Positions 7,673 to 16,306 are shown, counted from the first letter of the stretch. The stretch: 35,007 nt of DNA from Rhodospirillaceae bacterium (GCA_004297485.1 SCTM01000282.1:1-35007); one strand, 5' to 3'. The notes: generated by a model not told the origin, from the sequence alone. Made by a program: numbers and translations.

Positions 7673-9472
7673 ATGATGACGCGAAGTGTCGGCGGTCTAC
7701 TAACCGCCGCAAATCAACTTGCCGAGCAAGGGCGCCTCGAAGAAGCACTGGCAAGCTATGACCACGCTCTTGAGCTAGATCCAAATTCCGCTGTCACAGT
7801 AAATAGTCGCGGAGTCACGCTCATCGCATTGGAGCGGATCGAGGATGCGCTCGCAGATTTTCGGCGCGCGTTTACGCTCGACCCGACATACGTCGAGGCT
7901 TATCTGAACGCAGCCGCCGCTCTGAGAGACAGCGGCCGTTTCGTTGGCGCTTTGCAGCTTGCTAACCGGGCCATCGCATTGTGCCCGGATTCCGGAACTG
8001 CGTGGCACATCAGGGCTGTGGCATTGGATTGGCTCGGGCGCGATGCGGACGCCATCGACGCATACGGCAAAGCTGTTTCCTTCGATGATACGATCGAACT
8101 CGCCGCCGGCCGAGGGACATTCTTGGCAATGTATTTATGCAGATGGGATAGCTTGGCGACCGACGTAGAGAAGCTTCTGGCGAGAGTTAACGCCGGCCAT
8201 CTCGCAGCAGCTCCATTCTACTTACTGACCCTGCCGAGTTCGCCGGCCCAACAGCGCGCGGCTTCAGAACTCTACTCGAATATGAGATTTGGTAACGAAG
8301 TTACTATCCCATTGCCTCCTCGACAGCGAAGTCAGAAAATCCGCATCGGTTATTTTTCTCCCGACTTCCGCACTCATCCCACCAGCCACCTGATCGCCGG
8401 ACTGATCGAAGCCCATGATCGTGTAGATTTCGAGATATTTGGGTTCAAGTTCGGGAGCGGGGCTAGCGATACTATGACCCAACGGCTTGAACGGGCTTTC
8501 GATAAATTTATCGATATAGGAGCACTCTCAATTGCGGACGCGGTGAGCATGGTGCGGGAACAGAATATCGATATCGCCGTTGATCTTGCCGGTCATACGA
8601 GCAAGGCCCGCCCAAGACTTTTTACCTGTCGCATGGCGCCGATCCAAGTCAACTATCTGGGCTTTCCCGGCACCTTGGGGATGGAAGCGATCGATTATAT
8701 GATCGCCGACGAAATCGTGATTCCGGCCGAACACCGGCAATATTATACAGAGAAAATCGTTTCACTGCCGTGCTACCAAGTGAACGATTCCAAACGGCCG
8801 CATCCTGAAGGTGCTGTTTCCCGGCGCGGTCTGGGCTTGCCGGAGAACGCTTTCGTATTCTGTGGGTTCAATAGCGCTTTCAAACTTACGCCCCGTGAAT
8901 TCGACATCTGGATGCGCCTTCTCAAGAACGTGAACGGAAGCGTGCTTTGGCTTTTAGATCGGGCCGTAGAGGTAGCATTCAACTGGCAAAAGGAAGAGGT
9001 GAGACTCAACCTGCAGAAGGAAGCGGAACGGCGTGGGATTTCACCGGATCGACTGGTCTTCGCGCCACGGGTCGAAGTGTCAGAACATCTGGCGCGACAC
9101 CAAGCAGCTGACCTCTTCCTAGACACACTAACATGCAACGCCCACACCACGGCCAGCGACGCACTCTGGATGGGCCTGCCGATTATTACAATGCTTGGCG
9201 ATGCCTTCCCAGGCCGAGTGGCAGCCAGCTTGCTTACCGCCGCTGGCTTGCCGGAGCTTGTAACGCGGAGCGAGGCTGAATACGAATCATTGGCCCTTGA
9301 CCTCGCAACTCACCCGCACAAGCTTGCTCGTCTCAAGCAGCATCTGCGTCAACACAGAAAATCCTGCACGCTGTTCGACACTGCCCTATTTGCGACAAAC
9401 ATTGAAACCGCCTACCGGAAAATGGTTGCAATTTACGACACGGGTAGTCCGCCGGAACATTTCTCAATCTGA
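7673..9472 (+). CDS. TPR plus O-GlcNAc-transferase-like (GT41) glycosyltransferase, phage moron
   Basis: The 599-residue product has about four TPR repeats (residues 6-141; each with the GR-EEAL-DP pattern) and a GT41 catalytic region from about 220. Human OGT landmarks are conserved: SPDFRTHPTSHL with His235 (matching H498), LGFPGTLGMEAIDY, FNSAFKLTP with Lys404 (matching K842) and CNAHTT with His491. The enzyme should transfer a sugar from a nucleotide donor, classically UDP-GlcNAc, to Ser or Thr of proteins; acceptor and donor are not known here. It lies on the strand opposite to the tail genes, between the nozzle and the small virion genes, with its own start at 7673. This is the usual position of a moron expressed from the lysogen. 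Confidence 0.9.
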   Translation: MMTRSVGGLLTAANQLAEQGRLEEALASYDHALELDPNSAVTVNSRGVTLIALERIEDALADFRRAFTLDPTYVEAYLNAAAALRDSGRFVGALQLANRAIALCPDSGTAWHIRAVALDWLGRDADAIDAYGKAVSFDDTIELAAGRGTFLAMYLCRWDSLATDVEKLLARVNAGHLAAAPFYLLTLPSSPAQQRAASELYSNMRFGNEVTIPLPPRQRSQKIRIGYFSPDFRTHPTSHLIAGLIEAHDRVDFEIFGFKFGSGASDTMTQRLERAFDKFIDIGALSIADAVSMVREQNIDIAVDLAGHTSKARPRLFTCRMAPIQVNYLGFPGTLGMEAIDYMIADEIVIPAEHRQYYTEKIVSLPCYQVNDSKRPHPEGAVSRRGLGLPENAFVFCGFNSAFKLTPREFDIWMRLLKNVNGSVLWLLDRAVEVAFNWQKEEVRLNLQKEAERRGISPDRLVFAPRVEVSEHLARHQAADLFLDTLTCNAHTTASDALWMGLPIITMLGDAFPGRVAASLLTAAGLPELVTRSEAEYESLALDLATHPHKLARLKQHLRQHRKSCTLFDTALFATNIETAYRKMVAIYDTGSPPEHFSI

Positions 9473-9528
9473 ACAATGCACATATGGACGTGCTTGTGAT
9501 GGTTCCGGAGACGATCATCTCGGAAAGA

Positions 9529-9789
9529 TTAAGAAGATTCTTGCGACATGCCCGCCCCAGAAACAAACGGCCGAGACGCCGGTAGCAATTTGTCAGCAAT
9601 GGCGGTCCCATTCCACATCTTGAGCGCGAGCTGATCAGGGGCAAAGCCGCCGACTGACGCGAAATCTGTGGCTACCACCTCAATCACCTGATCGTCCGAG
9701 GCTTCGACATTGGGCCGCACCGAATCCGAATGAGTACCCAAAGCGCATCGAATAGAACCATCGATGGCGCATACCATGAAATATCGCAT
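9529..9789 (-). CDS. small hypothetical phage protein
   Basis: The 86-residue product starts at an ATG preceded by GGGAGG, a strong ribosome site. It shows no domain I recognise. It is a compact mixed alpha/beta-like sequence, with a polar middle (ASDDQVIEVVATDF) and a Gly/Ser-rich C-terminus. It is the last gene of the virion gene group to the right of the OGT-like moron and is read with it. A minor virion protein or chaperone is likely. Confidence 0.65.
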   Translation of the reverse strand: MRYFMVCAIDGSIRCALGTHSDSVRPNVEASDDQVIEVVATDFASVGGFAPDQLALKMWNGTAIADKLLPASRPFVSGAGMSQESS

Positions 9790-9807
9790 TGTGCCTCCCT
9801 TCTAAAT

Positions 9808-10197
9808 CTATTGGAATGAAATGACCTGCCACTCGCATGGCCCATCGAAAGTGACCGTAGTAGAATTGGTGAGGACTGCACTATACTGTTTAACGGTTAG
9901 ATTAGTGGTTCCCCCGCTAATTGATGGCGTAACTGCACTCACGTTATTAATTGACGTTCCGCCGCCAACCACGTTCGCCGTGTTCAAATCCTGATTGAAG
10001 GCAGACAACGTGCCCGTAGCCGCGACCGTTCCCGCGCTGCCCTTGGACTGGCTGAGAATGAATGACTTGGCAGGATTCACGGCCGTTATCGTGGCAGTGC
10101 CAGCCCCAACGGATACTCCAGATTGCACACCGTTGAATAAGCTGCCACTCAGAGCCGCGCGAATTGCCGAGATGAGATCGCCAGGAAGAATGTTCAT
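9808..10197 (-). CDS. small virion protein, Thr/Ser/Val-rich beta structure
   Basis: The 129-residue product begins with a short amphipathic helix (LPGDLISAIRAAL) and then becomes a beta-type sequence rich in Thr, Ser, Val and Gly. It ends with DGPCEWQVISFQ. It sits between the 127-residue virion protein and the small gene at 9529, with an AGG ribosome site before the ATG. A tail or head accessory protein is inferred from composition and position; no family is recognised. Confidence 0.65.
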   Translation of the reverse strand: MNILPGDLISAIRAALSGSLFNGVQSGVSVGAGTATITAVNPAKSFILSQSKGSAGTVAATGTLSAFNQDLNTANVVGGGTSINNVSAVTPSISGGTTNLTVKQYSAVLTNSTTVTFDGPCEWQVISFQ

Positions 10198-10205
10198 TGC
10201 TCTAC

Positions 10206-10589
10206 CTATGCTGTCTGCCGTTGCACGTACCCATGTGCAACCAGAACGTTCGCGGCGCCAGTCAAGGCATTTCCGAGCACGGTGGCACTGATCGATGCGA
10301 CCTTGACCACGAGGTTGTTACGGATCGGCTTTTTGTCACACACAGTCACGGTGAGCCCAGCAGGTACGTAGCCGGTCAGCTTGTCATCCGGGCTGGTTGT
10401 GCCGCCGAATTGCACAGTGTACGGACGGTCCACCGTGTCAGTGTTGGTTAGTTGCAGCGTGACATGGTCAGGAAGCGACGCGCTTGCTTGAGCTGTGTGA
10501 ACGGTGTCGCCAGGACTCGCCGTAGTCGTGATCTTAATACCGCGAAAGTCGGTCGATCCTGAGAACGGGACGATTGAATATATTGCCAT
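10206..10589 (-). CDS. small virion protein, beta-rich
   Basis: The 127-residue product starts MAIYSIVPFSGSTDFRGI, after a GAGGA ribosome site. It contains Thr-rich strands such as HVTLQLTNTDTVDRPY, which look like an Ig-like or jelly-roll sheet, and a C-terminal Ala/Val-rich stretch. No catalytic motif is visible. It is followed within 10 bases by the next virion gene and is probably part of the tail fibre or its attachment. The function is inferred from composition and neighbours. Confidence 0.65.
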   Translation of the reverse strand: MAIYSIVPFSGSTDFRGIKITTTASPGDTVHTAQASASLPDHVTLQLTNTDTVDRPYTVQFGGTTSPDDKLTGYVPAGLTVTVCDKKPIRNNLVVKVASISATVLGNALTGAANVLVAHGYVQRQTA

Positions 10590-10598
10590 CGCAAATCC

Positions 10599-11429
10599 TC
10601 AAAGTGCAAAGATCGAATTGTAAAGCGCTGTCTGCCCCGCATCGACGGTCGCACTTGTCAGCGCCTTCTTCATAGCGCCCGCACTGACGTCATAAATCGG
10701 CACGAAATCTGAAGTAGGGTCGACGTCCGTTGCTGTACCCATGCCGTTGACGTTCAGCACCAAATTGAGGGATTCATTCGCGCCAGGATTATTTGTAGAA
10801 GCTGCGATCCCACCACTTACAGTAGGCTGCACCTTCAGACTCAGATATCCCGCTGTTGTGTCAGTGACGGAGTTCAGAAGCGCCCCCGCCGTCGCCGGCA
10901 ATCCTGCAGTCGCAATCGCCGTTCCCATCTGCGCCACATTGACCGCGTCCGTGCCAGCTGTTCCCGCCGCCACACCATGGATCTGGCCGCTCATCGTGAG
11001 CGCACCAGTGATCGTCAGCGACCCGTTGACGAGGTTAGGCGCGCCGTTATGCAAGTCCGTCCCGTCGCCATAGACCAGGGCGATATACCCCGCTGGGATC
11101 GCAACGCCCGTTCCGCCGGAACACAAAACGGTCACGGCCCCATTCGTGTTATTCAGGATCAGATACCATCCCTGCACACTTGGGAACGTCACAGATACCG
11201 CACCGGCGGTCCCGGTAAAATTGATCACCCGGTATTTGGCCTGGTCCGTGATCGAATAGTTCGTCGTCGCCAGCGTCAGGTTGCCGGTCAGTGCGATGGA
11301 CTCATAGCCGTCCATGCATTGGTCGATAACGTCCAACACCTCATTGAGCTTTGTATCGCCCCACGTATTGGTGTTGGAGCCCAACGACTGTTTACGCAGT
11401 CGTTTGTTGGCTGTTGCCGAATCTGCCAT
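10599..11429 (-). CDS. tail fibre-like protein
   Basis: The 276-residue product opens with NKRLRKQSLGSNTNTWGD, then TKLNEVLDVIDQCMDGY, a conserved attachment segment of many phage tail-fibre or tail-collar proteins. The rest is repetitive beta structure rich in Thr, Gly, Ala and Asn, including FTGTAGAVSVTFPSVQGW and a segment like a stem (GSLTITGALTMSGQIHGVA), as expected of a trimeric fibre. It probably recognises the host surface, which suits a locus flanked by polysaccharide genes. No C-terminal chaperone domain is seen. Confidence 0.75.
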   Translation of the reverse strand: MADSATANKRLRKQSLGSNTNTWGDTKLNEVLDVIDQCMDGYESIALTGNLTLATTNYSITDQAKYRVINFTGTAGAVSVTFPSVQGWYLILNNTNGAVTVLCSGGTGVAIPAGYIALVYGDGTDLHNGAPNLVNGSLTITGALTMSGQIHGVAAGTAGTDAVNVAQMGTAIATAGLPATAGALLNSVTDTTAGYLSLKVQPTVSGGIAASTNNPGANESLNLVLNVNGMGTATDVDPTSDFVPIYDVSAGAMKKALTSATVDAGQTALYNSIFAL

Positions 11430-11442
11430 TATGAGTCCGCCA

Positions 11443-11703
11443 TTAGCTGATCACATTCCTATCCGCGTATCTGCGCCAATTCGTCCCGTCGCTGAAGGCC
11501 GGCGTCTCACCGCCCGCGTCGTCGCTCACTTGAATCTGGCCGCCGCGGACCTTCGTCGCATCGGGCAGATTGGTTTTGCTATAGATGCTCAACGTCTGTG
11601 GCCCGCGCCTCAGATGCTCCACCCATTGCACGATGTCCTGGGTTAGGCGCACCGCCCACCCCGGCGCATCCGGCGCCGGACGCGGCGCGAAAATACTAGG
11701 CAA
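11443..11703 (-). CDS. small phage tail-associated protein
   Basis: The 86-residue product starts at TTG (11703), overlapping the stop of the adaptor gene, with AAGGTGGA five bases upstream, so translation is coupled. The sequence has a helix (WAVRLTQDIVQWVEHLRR) and a C-terminal half with GGQIQVSDDAGGETPAFSDG. That last motif resembles the short end of phage proteins that carry a fibre-like tip and is commonly found next to tail-fibre genes. The exact role is unknown. Confidence 0.6.
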   Translation of the reverse strand: MPSIFAPRPAPDAPGWAVRLTQDIVQWVEHLRRGPQTLSIYSKTNLPDATKVRGGQIQVSDDAGGETPAFSDGTNWRRYADRNVIS

Positions 11704-12328
11704 CGGAGTCCACCTTCACGCTGAGGGGCGAGCCGCCGTATTGGCCGCGCTCATTGGAATCCGCGAGCTTCTGCAAAAGATCGTTGTAGAGATCGCCCCA
11801 CAGCTTGAGGCGCGGATCGGTGCCCAGGTACGCCTCCGCCCCCACCAGCGACCCGAAAAGATAGAGGTTCGGAAAATTCGCGAGCAGCCAGTTGGTCGGG
11901 TTCGTCGCCGACAACGCTGTGACCTTCTGATAGTAGTAAAGCTTGAGCGAATAGACGGCGTCGGGCACCGGCGCCAATTCCAGCGCACTCCCAACATAAG
12001 TGAACCCGGCAGGCGGACCCACCTGCGCCGGAAAGTTCACCTGCGTATAGAGGGCTGTCGCCGTATAGGGCATGACAACCGCGACAGGACTTGTCTGATT
12101 AATAAGGGACTTAGCCTCCAGAAAATCCGCCGGCAGGTTCAACGTATTTGTGTTGGCAACGGTTGAGAGCGTCGCGGTCGTCAAGTTGAAACGGGTTCGC
12201 AGCGGAAGTTCGGCATTCGCCGTGGTTTCGAACAGCGTGATGAAATCGGGAATAACGCTCGCCAGATCGCTCCGGTCCATCCAATTGGCGATGGCGGTTT
12301 GAAGATCATTGTAGGAACCAAGGCCCAT
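11696..12328 (-). CDS. head-to-tail adaptor (connector) protein
   Basis: The 210-residue product starts GSYNDLQTAIANWMDRSDL, followed by IPDFITLFETTANAEL and a Leu/Pro segment (LPADFLEAKSL). This pattern is typical of connector adaptor proteins that bind under the portal in short-tailed phages, made of a helical bundle with a beta insert. Its C-terminal part is helical (LFGSLVGAEAYL and LWGDLYNDLLQKL). Its start overlaps the upstream stop (TGATG). The portal to which it should bind is not encoded in this window. Confidence 0.8.
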   Translation of the reverse strand: MGLGSYNDLQTAIANWMDRSDLASVIPDFITLFETTANAELPLRTRFNLTTATLSTVANTNTLNLPADFLEAKSLINQTSPVAVVMPYTATALYTQVNFPAQVGPPAGFTYVGSALELAPVPDAVYSLKLYYYQKVTALSATNPTNWLLANFPNLYLFGSLVGAEAYLGTDPRLKLWGDLYNDLLQKLADSNERGQYGGSPLSVKVDSVA

Positions 12329-12660
12329 CAGATATCAGTCCTTAAATAACGGTAGTCCGCGTCACCCAACATCCGTTCAATGATCTCGGTTTGCGCGCGA
12401 CCGCCAAGGGCATGCTGCAGCGGAATGCCATGTTGCGCCGCGTATTCCATCAAAACCGCGAGCGGAATGGACGCGACCTTCCGCCACTCGCGGCTTTCGC
12501 CGAAGCCCCGGTTGCCGTCGCACTGCGCGGCCTTGTTCGCTTCGATCACCGGCTCCACATCCGCCGTCCATTGCAACGCTTCCAGGTCGCCGTCACTATC
12601 AAAATGTGCGATTTCGGCGATTCCTCCGGCGCCGAGGTCCACAAGCTCGCGGGTACTCAC
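12328..12660 (-). CDS. hypothetical phage head protein
   Basis: The 110-residue product starts at GTG (12660) directly after the stop of the small virion gene upstream. It carries DSDGDLEALQWTADVEPVIE and a middle part, NRGFGESREWRKVASIPLAV, that resembles a conserved phage protein lying between capsid and adaptor genes. It ends with a helical segment, IIERMLGDADYRYLRTDI. A head-completion or connector role is inferred from position. Its stop overlaps the adaptor start by one base. Confidence 0.65.
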   Translation of the reverse strand: MSTRELVDLGAGGIAEIAHFDSDGDLEALQWTADVEPVIEANKAAQCDGNRGFGESREWRKVASIPLAVLMEYAAQHGIPLQHALGGRAQTEIIERMLGDADYRYLRTDI

Positions 12661-12663
12661 GGC

Positions 12664-12978
12664 TCAGAACTCGACCGGCGTGACGTTAAGATTGGCGGTG
12701 CCGGTTCGGGTGATCGCGGCAATATTCGTGCAGCCGCGCACGCTGAAGATCTCGGCCATATTCGGCTGTACCAGAATGTCGTTCAACGTCGCCGTGACCG
12801 TGCCGTCGCCGAATTTGACGTAACACGCTGCCTCGGGCAGAAGACGCACAAAGCTCGGATTGCTGTTCACGCCGTTACCGGTCGTGGGGAGCGTCGTGCG
12901 TGCCGACGTCGTGGTGACGGCCAAGGTCGTTCCCGTATTTAGGATCTTATAAGCGTCGAACTTGATTGGTTCGCCCAT
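12664..12978 (-). CDS. small virion protein after capsid gene
   Basis: The 104-residue product is beta-rich with many Thr and Asn (TGTTLAVTTTSARTTLPTTG, CYVKFGDGTVTATLNDIL). The segment VRLLPEAACYVKFGDG fits small decoration- or spike-like proteins of phage heads. It begins two bases after the stop of the 159-residue gene upstream. No family is named with certainty; a head decoration or stopper role is inferred from location. Confidence 0.65.
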   Translation of the reverse strand: MGEPIKFDAYKILNTGTTLAVTTTSARTTLPTTGNGVNSNPSFVRLLPEAACYVKFGDGTVTATLNDILVQPNMAEIFSVRGCTNIAAITRTGTANLNVTPVEF

Positions 12979-12980
12979 GG

Positions 12981-13460
12981 TTACACCGGCCAGTATGTGA
13001 TGTAGAGGTTGCCGGCAAGGCTCGCAGGTGTGCCCGATGCCGTGGCCGTGATGAACTGACCGGCGGTCAGGTGCTGCCGCGATTTGCCGTTGGTGCCCTT
13101 GTCGGTCGTATTATCGAACGTGCCCGTCGCGGCGATGGAAAGGGTGTCGAGTAGATTGGCTGACGAGGTGGACCCGTTCGCGGCCGTTCCGATGTTGACG
13201 GTCTGTCCTGATTGGGCTGACGTAATATCCAGATCGACGGCGCTTATGATGTAGTCGATGCCATTGTTGTCGGGCTGCCAGGAAACCACGCCACCGTTAC
13301 CGGCGGCGATGCCTAGCGGGACGACCGCCACGGTCGCGAGGCGATATTTCGCCTGTGTCGCGGCGGTTGGCGTTTTCGGACCTCCCGCGCGACCTAGATC
13401 AAGCCCTTCCTGATCCGAATACCACGTTACCGAACCGTCGGGCCGCTGCCTAATGTCCAT
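12981..13460 (-). CDS. capsid decoration-like protein
   Basis: The 159-residue product has a polar start (MDIRQRPDGSVTWYSDQEG) and then a beta-rich domain with VVPLGIAAGNGG and ISAVDLDITSAQSG, ending in GNLYITYWPV. It sits directly after the capsid gene, a usual place for head decoration or head-fibre proteins. Its ribosome site GGAG directly touches the T run of the terminator after the capsid gene, so its expression needs read-through. The role is inferred from position and composition. Confidence 0.65.
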   Translation of the reverse strand: MDIRQRPDGSVTWYSDQEGLDLGRAGGPKTPTAATQAKYRLATVAVVPLGIAAGNGGVVSWQPDNNGIDYIISAVDLDITSAQSGQTVNIGTAANGSTSSANLLDTLSIAATGTFDNTTDKGTNGKSRQHLTAGQFITATASGTPASLAGNLYITYWPV

Positions 13461-13470
13461 GCTTTACTCC

Positions 13471-13503
13471 AAAAAAATGGGGCGCCCGCTGCCGAGCGCC
13501 CCC
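13471..13503 (-). terminator. intrinsic terminator after the major capsid gene
   Basis: On the minus strand GGGGCGC (13502-13496) pairs with GCGCCCC (13485-13479) around a loop of about 10 bases, followed at once by A and seven T (13471-13477). This is a full Rho-independent terminator. It stands between the capsid gene and the next gene, whose GGAG ribosome site begins right after the T run. It probably acts as a partial stop that lifts capsid output above that of the downstream genes. Confidence 0.85.
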
Positions 13504-13523
13504 ATGTTTGCCGAGATGGTGCC

Positions 13524-14501
13524 TTACGACGTGGTCAGATCGGCCACGACGCCGGAGCCGCTGTCGTTGCGGCTCTCAAGAGTGTACTCGGCCAGGATCA
13601 TGGCCTTCTCGTTGTCACCCAGTTTGGACAGGTCGATTGTCTGCTTGGGGCGCAAATAGGATATGGCAAACATATCGGTCATCAGCACATGCAACGTGCG
13701 CTCACGCTGGAACCGATTGGCGACCACCTTGTGCGTGCCGAAGTCCGACACGTAGACATCGATGGCGGAGATCAGCTTCTTGTCGCTGGTATCCTGCGTG
13801 CGCGTGTTATTGCCGGTGAAGGTCGAGATCACTGTCTTGTTGAACGGCCCCGACATGATGAGGTCAATATCACCGCCATTGGTCCACGCACCCTGAATCA
13901 CGCCTTTCAGCAAGGACTCGGTCAGGGGCCGTTGCGTTCCGTCGGTCGCCGCCACCGTCTGATTGGTGGTGGAATTGGCGCCGCTGGCACCGCGGCTGAC
14001 GTTGGTCGACACCGCCGACGTGGTCACGCCATACCAGTTCTCCAGCCCCGCCAACAACGGCGCCACGGTGGAACTGGCGTTGGTATTGCGGGCCTGATTC
14101 TGGGTCAGGACGAATTCCATATCCCGGGCCAGTTCCTTGTTCTTCTTCAGGAGCTGGTAGACGATCTCCTTCTTGCGGCCACCCTTATTCACCGCATCCT
14201 GCGTACCGGAAACCACCGCATCCTTACGGCTGATCTGGGTCTGATTGCCCAGGCGCTTGGTGGCAGCGACGGCGGTAAAGGTATAGCTGCTGGTCGTATC
14301 GTCACCCTGAAGCTGGGCATTTGCGGCGGCGCTCGCCAGGACGTCGGTCTGCCACTCGTGGTACGTGGCCTCGGCCTTGTTCTTGCCGATGTTGGCTTGG
14401 AATGGCGTATCGGTGGGCGAGATATTGTAGATAGTATCAACGAGGTCTTCGCGATTTCCGATCGCGGAGAACGAGAGATATGTGTTGGCGACAATGGCCA
14501 T
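13524..14501 (-). CDS. major capsid protein (DUF5309/SU10-type head protein)
   Basis: The 325-residue product has the landmarks of the DUF5309 capsid family: start AIVANTYLSFSAIGNREDL, then TIYNISPTDTPFQANIG, EWQTDVLASA and RLGNQTQISRKDAVVSGTQ, and the later GPFNKTVISTFTG and VYVSDFGTHKVVANR. These proteins adopt the HK97 fold and form the icosahedral head. The length fits the family. AAGGA precedes the ATG. The gene follows the scaffold gene with a 23-base gap, the usual order in this phage type, and is closed by an intrinsic terminator. Confidence 0.92.
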   Translation of the reverse strand: MAIVANTYLSFSAIGNREDLVDTIYNISPTDTPFQANIGKNKAEATYHEWQTDVLASAAANAQLQGDDTTSSYTFTAVAATKRLGNQTQISRKDAVVSGTQDAVNKGGRKKEIVYQLLKKNKELARDMEFVLTQNQARNTNASSTVAPLLAGLENWYGVTTSAVSTNVSRGASGANSTTNQTVAATDGTQRPLTESLLKGVIQGAWTNGGDIDLIMSGPFNKTVISTFTGNNTRTQDTSDKKLISAIDVYVSDFGTHKVVANRFQRERTLHVLMTDMFAISYLRPKQTIDLSKLGDNEKAMILAEYTLESRNDSGSGVVADLTTS

Positions 14502-14524
14502 GACAGATTCCTTATGTCAGCTGA

Positions 14525-15490
14525 TTAGAGGGAAGCCAGAACCGCGGCGGCGGCGTCATCGATCCGGCCCGTCCTGGCGGCACGCGCTTTGAGCTTTTGA
14601 GCCCGCGTCGAACCTTCGCTGTGATCGACAGATGCCTGGGACCTGAAAACCCTGCCCGGCGTCGGCGGCCGCCTGGCTGCGGCGATTCTCGCCTGCTGGG
14701 CCATGAGTTGGTCGTAGAGCATGGCTTTACGGGCAACCAGAACCGCCCGCGCATCCGCCACATTCTCGATCTCATTCGGCGTGAAACCATTACCACTCAG
14801 GTATTTCTGTAACTGCGACACGAACGCCTCGCGTTTCCTGTCGTCTTTCCAGAAATCCAGTTCGGCGTGCAGCTTCGCGTGGGCCTGTTGAGCCTGTTCC
14901 TGCATGATGCGCCCCTGAATGGCCTGGCGTTGTGTCGCCACGGCATTCAGTTGCTGCATACGCTGCTGGTACTGACTCCACTTGGCCTGCGCGAGAGCTG
15001 GGTTATGCCGGGCAAGGCTCGTCCAGTCGGTGCGATGCCCTTCGGCAAGGACCGGATCTATGGTCTGGATCTGATCTATCAACTGCGTCAGCCCGTGCGC
15101 ATAGGCTTGGCGCTCGTTCTGGACCGCGGCCCTCTCGGCCAGACTGGCTCTGCGGGCTTCCACGGTCTCCTGCTGCGTCCTCGAAAAATGCGTTTCCCGT
15201 TCCCTCTCGCGATCGGCAATGACTTTTTGCAGATCCCGTGGGAGGTCGCGGAAACGTCTCTTCGCATCCGCCTTCCAGCTTGGTGGAGGATCGATGGGCG
15301 TATCCGCTTCGTCCTCCACCGCCGTGTCGTCTCCGTTGCCACGTGGCTCGGGAGACTCCTGTCCGGCGCCATTATAATTGGCACCTTCCAGTTCCGCATT
15401 AGGCGCACCGTCAGATGAGTCGTCGCCCAAAATCGACAAAATATGATCCGCCGCGCTGTCCATGCGCAGCGCGTCATTGTTCTCGGCCAT
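14525..15490 (-). CDS. capsid scaffold-like protein
   Basis: The start is set at the ATG at 15490, preceded by GGAG; a frame start at 15526 adds 12 residues without a ribosome site. The 321-residue product is acidic and disordered in its first 65 residues (DDSSDGAPNAELEG), followed by a long charged helical region rich in Arg, Glu, Gln and Ala (RERERETHFSRTQQETVEARR), and ends with a basic patch (AQKLKARAARTGR). This is the build of phage scaffolding proteins, which guide capsid assembly through a basic C-terminal end and then leave the head. Its place directly before the capsid gene agrees. Confidence 0.8.
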   Translation of the reverse strand: MAENNDALRMDSAADHILSILGDDSSDGAPNAELEGANYNGAGQESPEPRGNGDDTAVEDEADTPIDPPPSWKADAKRRFRDLPRDLQKVIADRERERETHFSRTQQETVEARRASLAERAAVQNERQAYAHGLTQLIDQIQTIDPVLAEGHRTDWTSLARHNPALAQAKWSQYQQRMQQLNAVATQRQAIQGRIMQEQAQQAHAKLHAELDFWKDDRKREAFVSQLQKYLSGNGFTPNEIENVADARAVLVARKAMLYDQLMAQQARIAAARRPPTPGRVFRSQASVDHSEGSTRAQKLKARAARTGRIDDAAAAVLASL

Positions 15491-15705
15491 GATGATCTCC
15501 GGCTTGAGTTCTGCGGATTCTCGCAAAGGTCAGTCGATGTTGTTTATGCGGTCCGCGCCGCGCGGCGGCGCTATCGGACTGCGGCATAGCTGTGCCGTGG
15601 CGCTTCTCATCGCCGCCGACCGTTGCTCACACCAATTTCAGGATTGCATTTAAGAGATACGGGCAGTCGCGGACTCTCGTCAATGAAGAGTGTCGGCAAT
15701 CGTCA

Positions 15706-16212
15706 TCACGCCGCGCGGCGCCGACTGTGGCCGCGATACCATCCCATCAGCACGGCGAATCCCTCCATCACACGATCCCGCGCGCGACTCGGTGTGCCGC
15801 GCAACAGCCAGATGGGAAAGCGCTCGTGGACAACAAAGTCCTCAATGCCCTCCAGGACACCTGGCCCGCGCATGCGCAAATCCGCGCAGGCATTGCGATA
15901 TTTAGCCTCCGCTTCCGAGGCATTGGGAATCCTGTCGGCACCGGATGTACGGAGAAGATCGAGCGCCTTCGGATGAGGCGATCCGAATACAAGGGCGCGG
16001 CACGCCGCGTAATAGCCGGCGGCCGTATGTTGGTCGCGATCGATGATGCCTTTGCTTAAGGCCAGGTCCAGCGGACAGGTCGAAAGTGTCGGGTCCGATG
16101 CCATGGCAAAGCGCTTCGCCATCAGCTCGGGCGTGCCCGTGTCGATGTCCGGCAGCATCTTGCGCGGTCGTCCGCCCTTGTGAATCCGCTTTGTCCGTCT
16201 GCTCTTGGTCAT
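15706..16212 (-). CDS. phage-associated protein with basic GRPRK segment
   Basis: The start is taken as the ATG at 16212, which has GGAG 8 bases upstream; the frame opens at 16272 but without a ribosome site. The 168-residue product begins with a basic AT-hook-like segment (RRTKRIHKGGRPRK). It continues with GTPELMAKR and a helical part, CPLDLALSKGIIDRDQHTAA, and resembles a conserved alphaproteobacterial phage family with unknown function. It ends in WLLRGTPSRARDRV. A DNA-binding or packaging role is inferred from the basic start and the neighbours. It lies between the HTH gene and the scaffold gene, where terminase and portal genes would be expected. Confidence 0.65.
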   Translation of the reverse strand: MTKSRRTKRIHKGGRPRKMLPDIDTGTPELMAKRFAMASDPTLSTCPLDLALSKGIIDRDQHTAAGYYAACRALVFGSPHPKALDLLRTSGADRIPNASEAEAKYRNACADLRMRGPGVLEGIEDFVVHERFPIWLLRGTPSRARDRVMEGFAVLMGWYRGHSRRRAA

Positions 16213-16306
16213 GGTTCTGCTCCGTTGCTGGCGCATGTCCGGACAAGACGCGCGTATCCAGCCACGAGCCATGCGGTGAGATCAAAACGATGCGAAAAAG
16301 TTCCGA

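Noticed and set aside
13689-14528. 279-codon plus-strand frame opposite the capsid gene
   Set aside because: It lies fully antisense to a well-supported capsid gene, has composition typical of a shadow frame and no recognisable motif.
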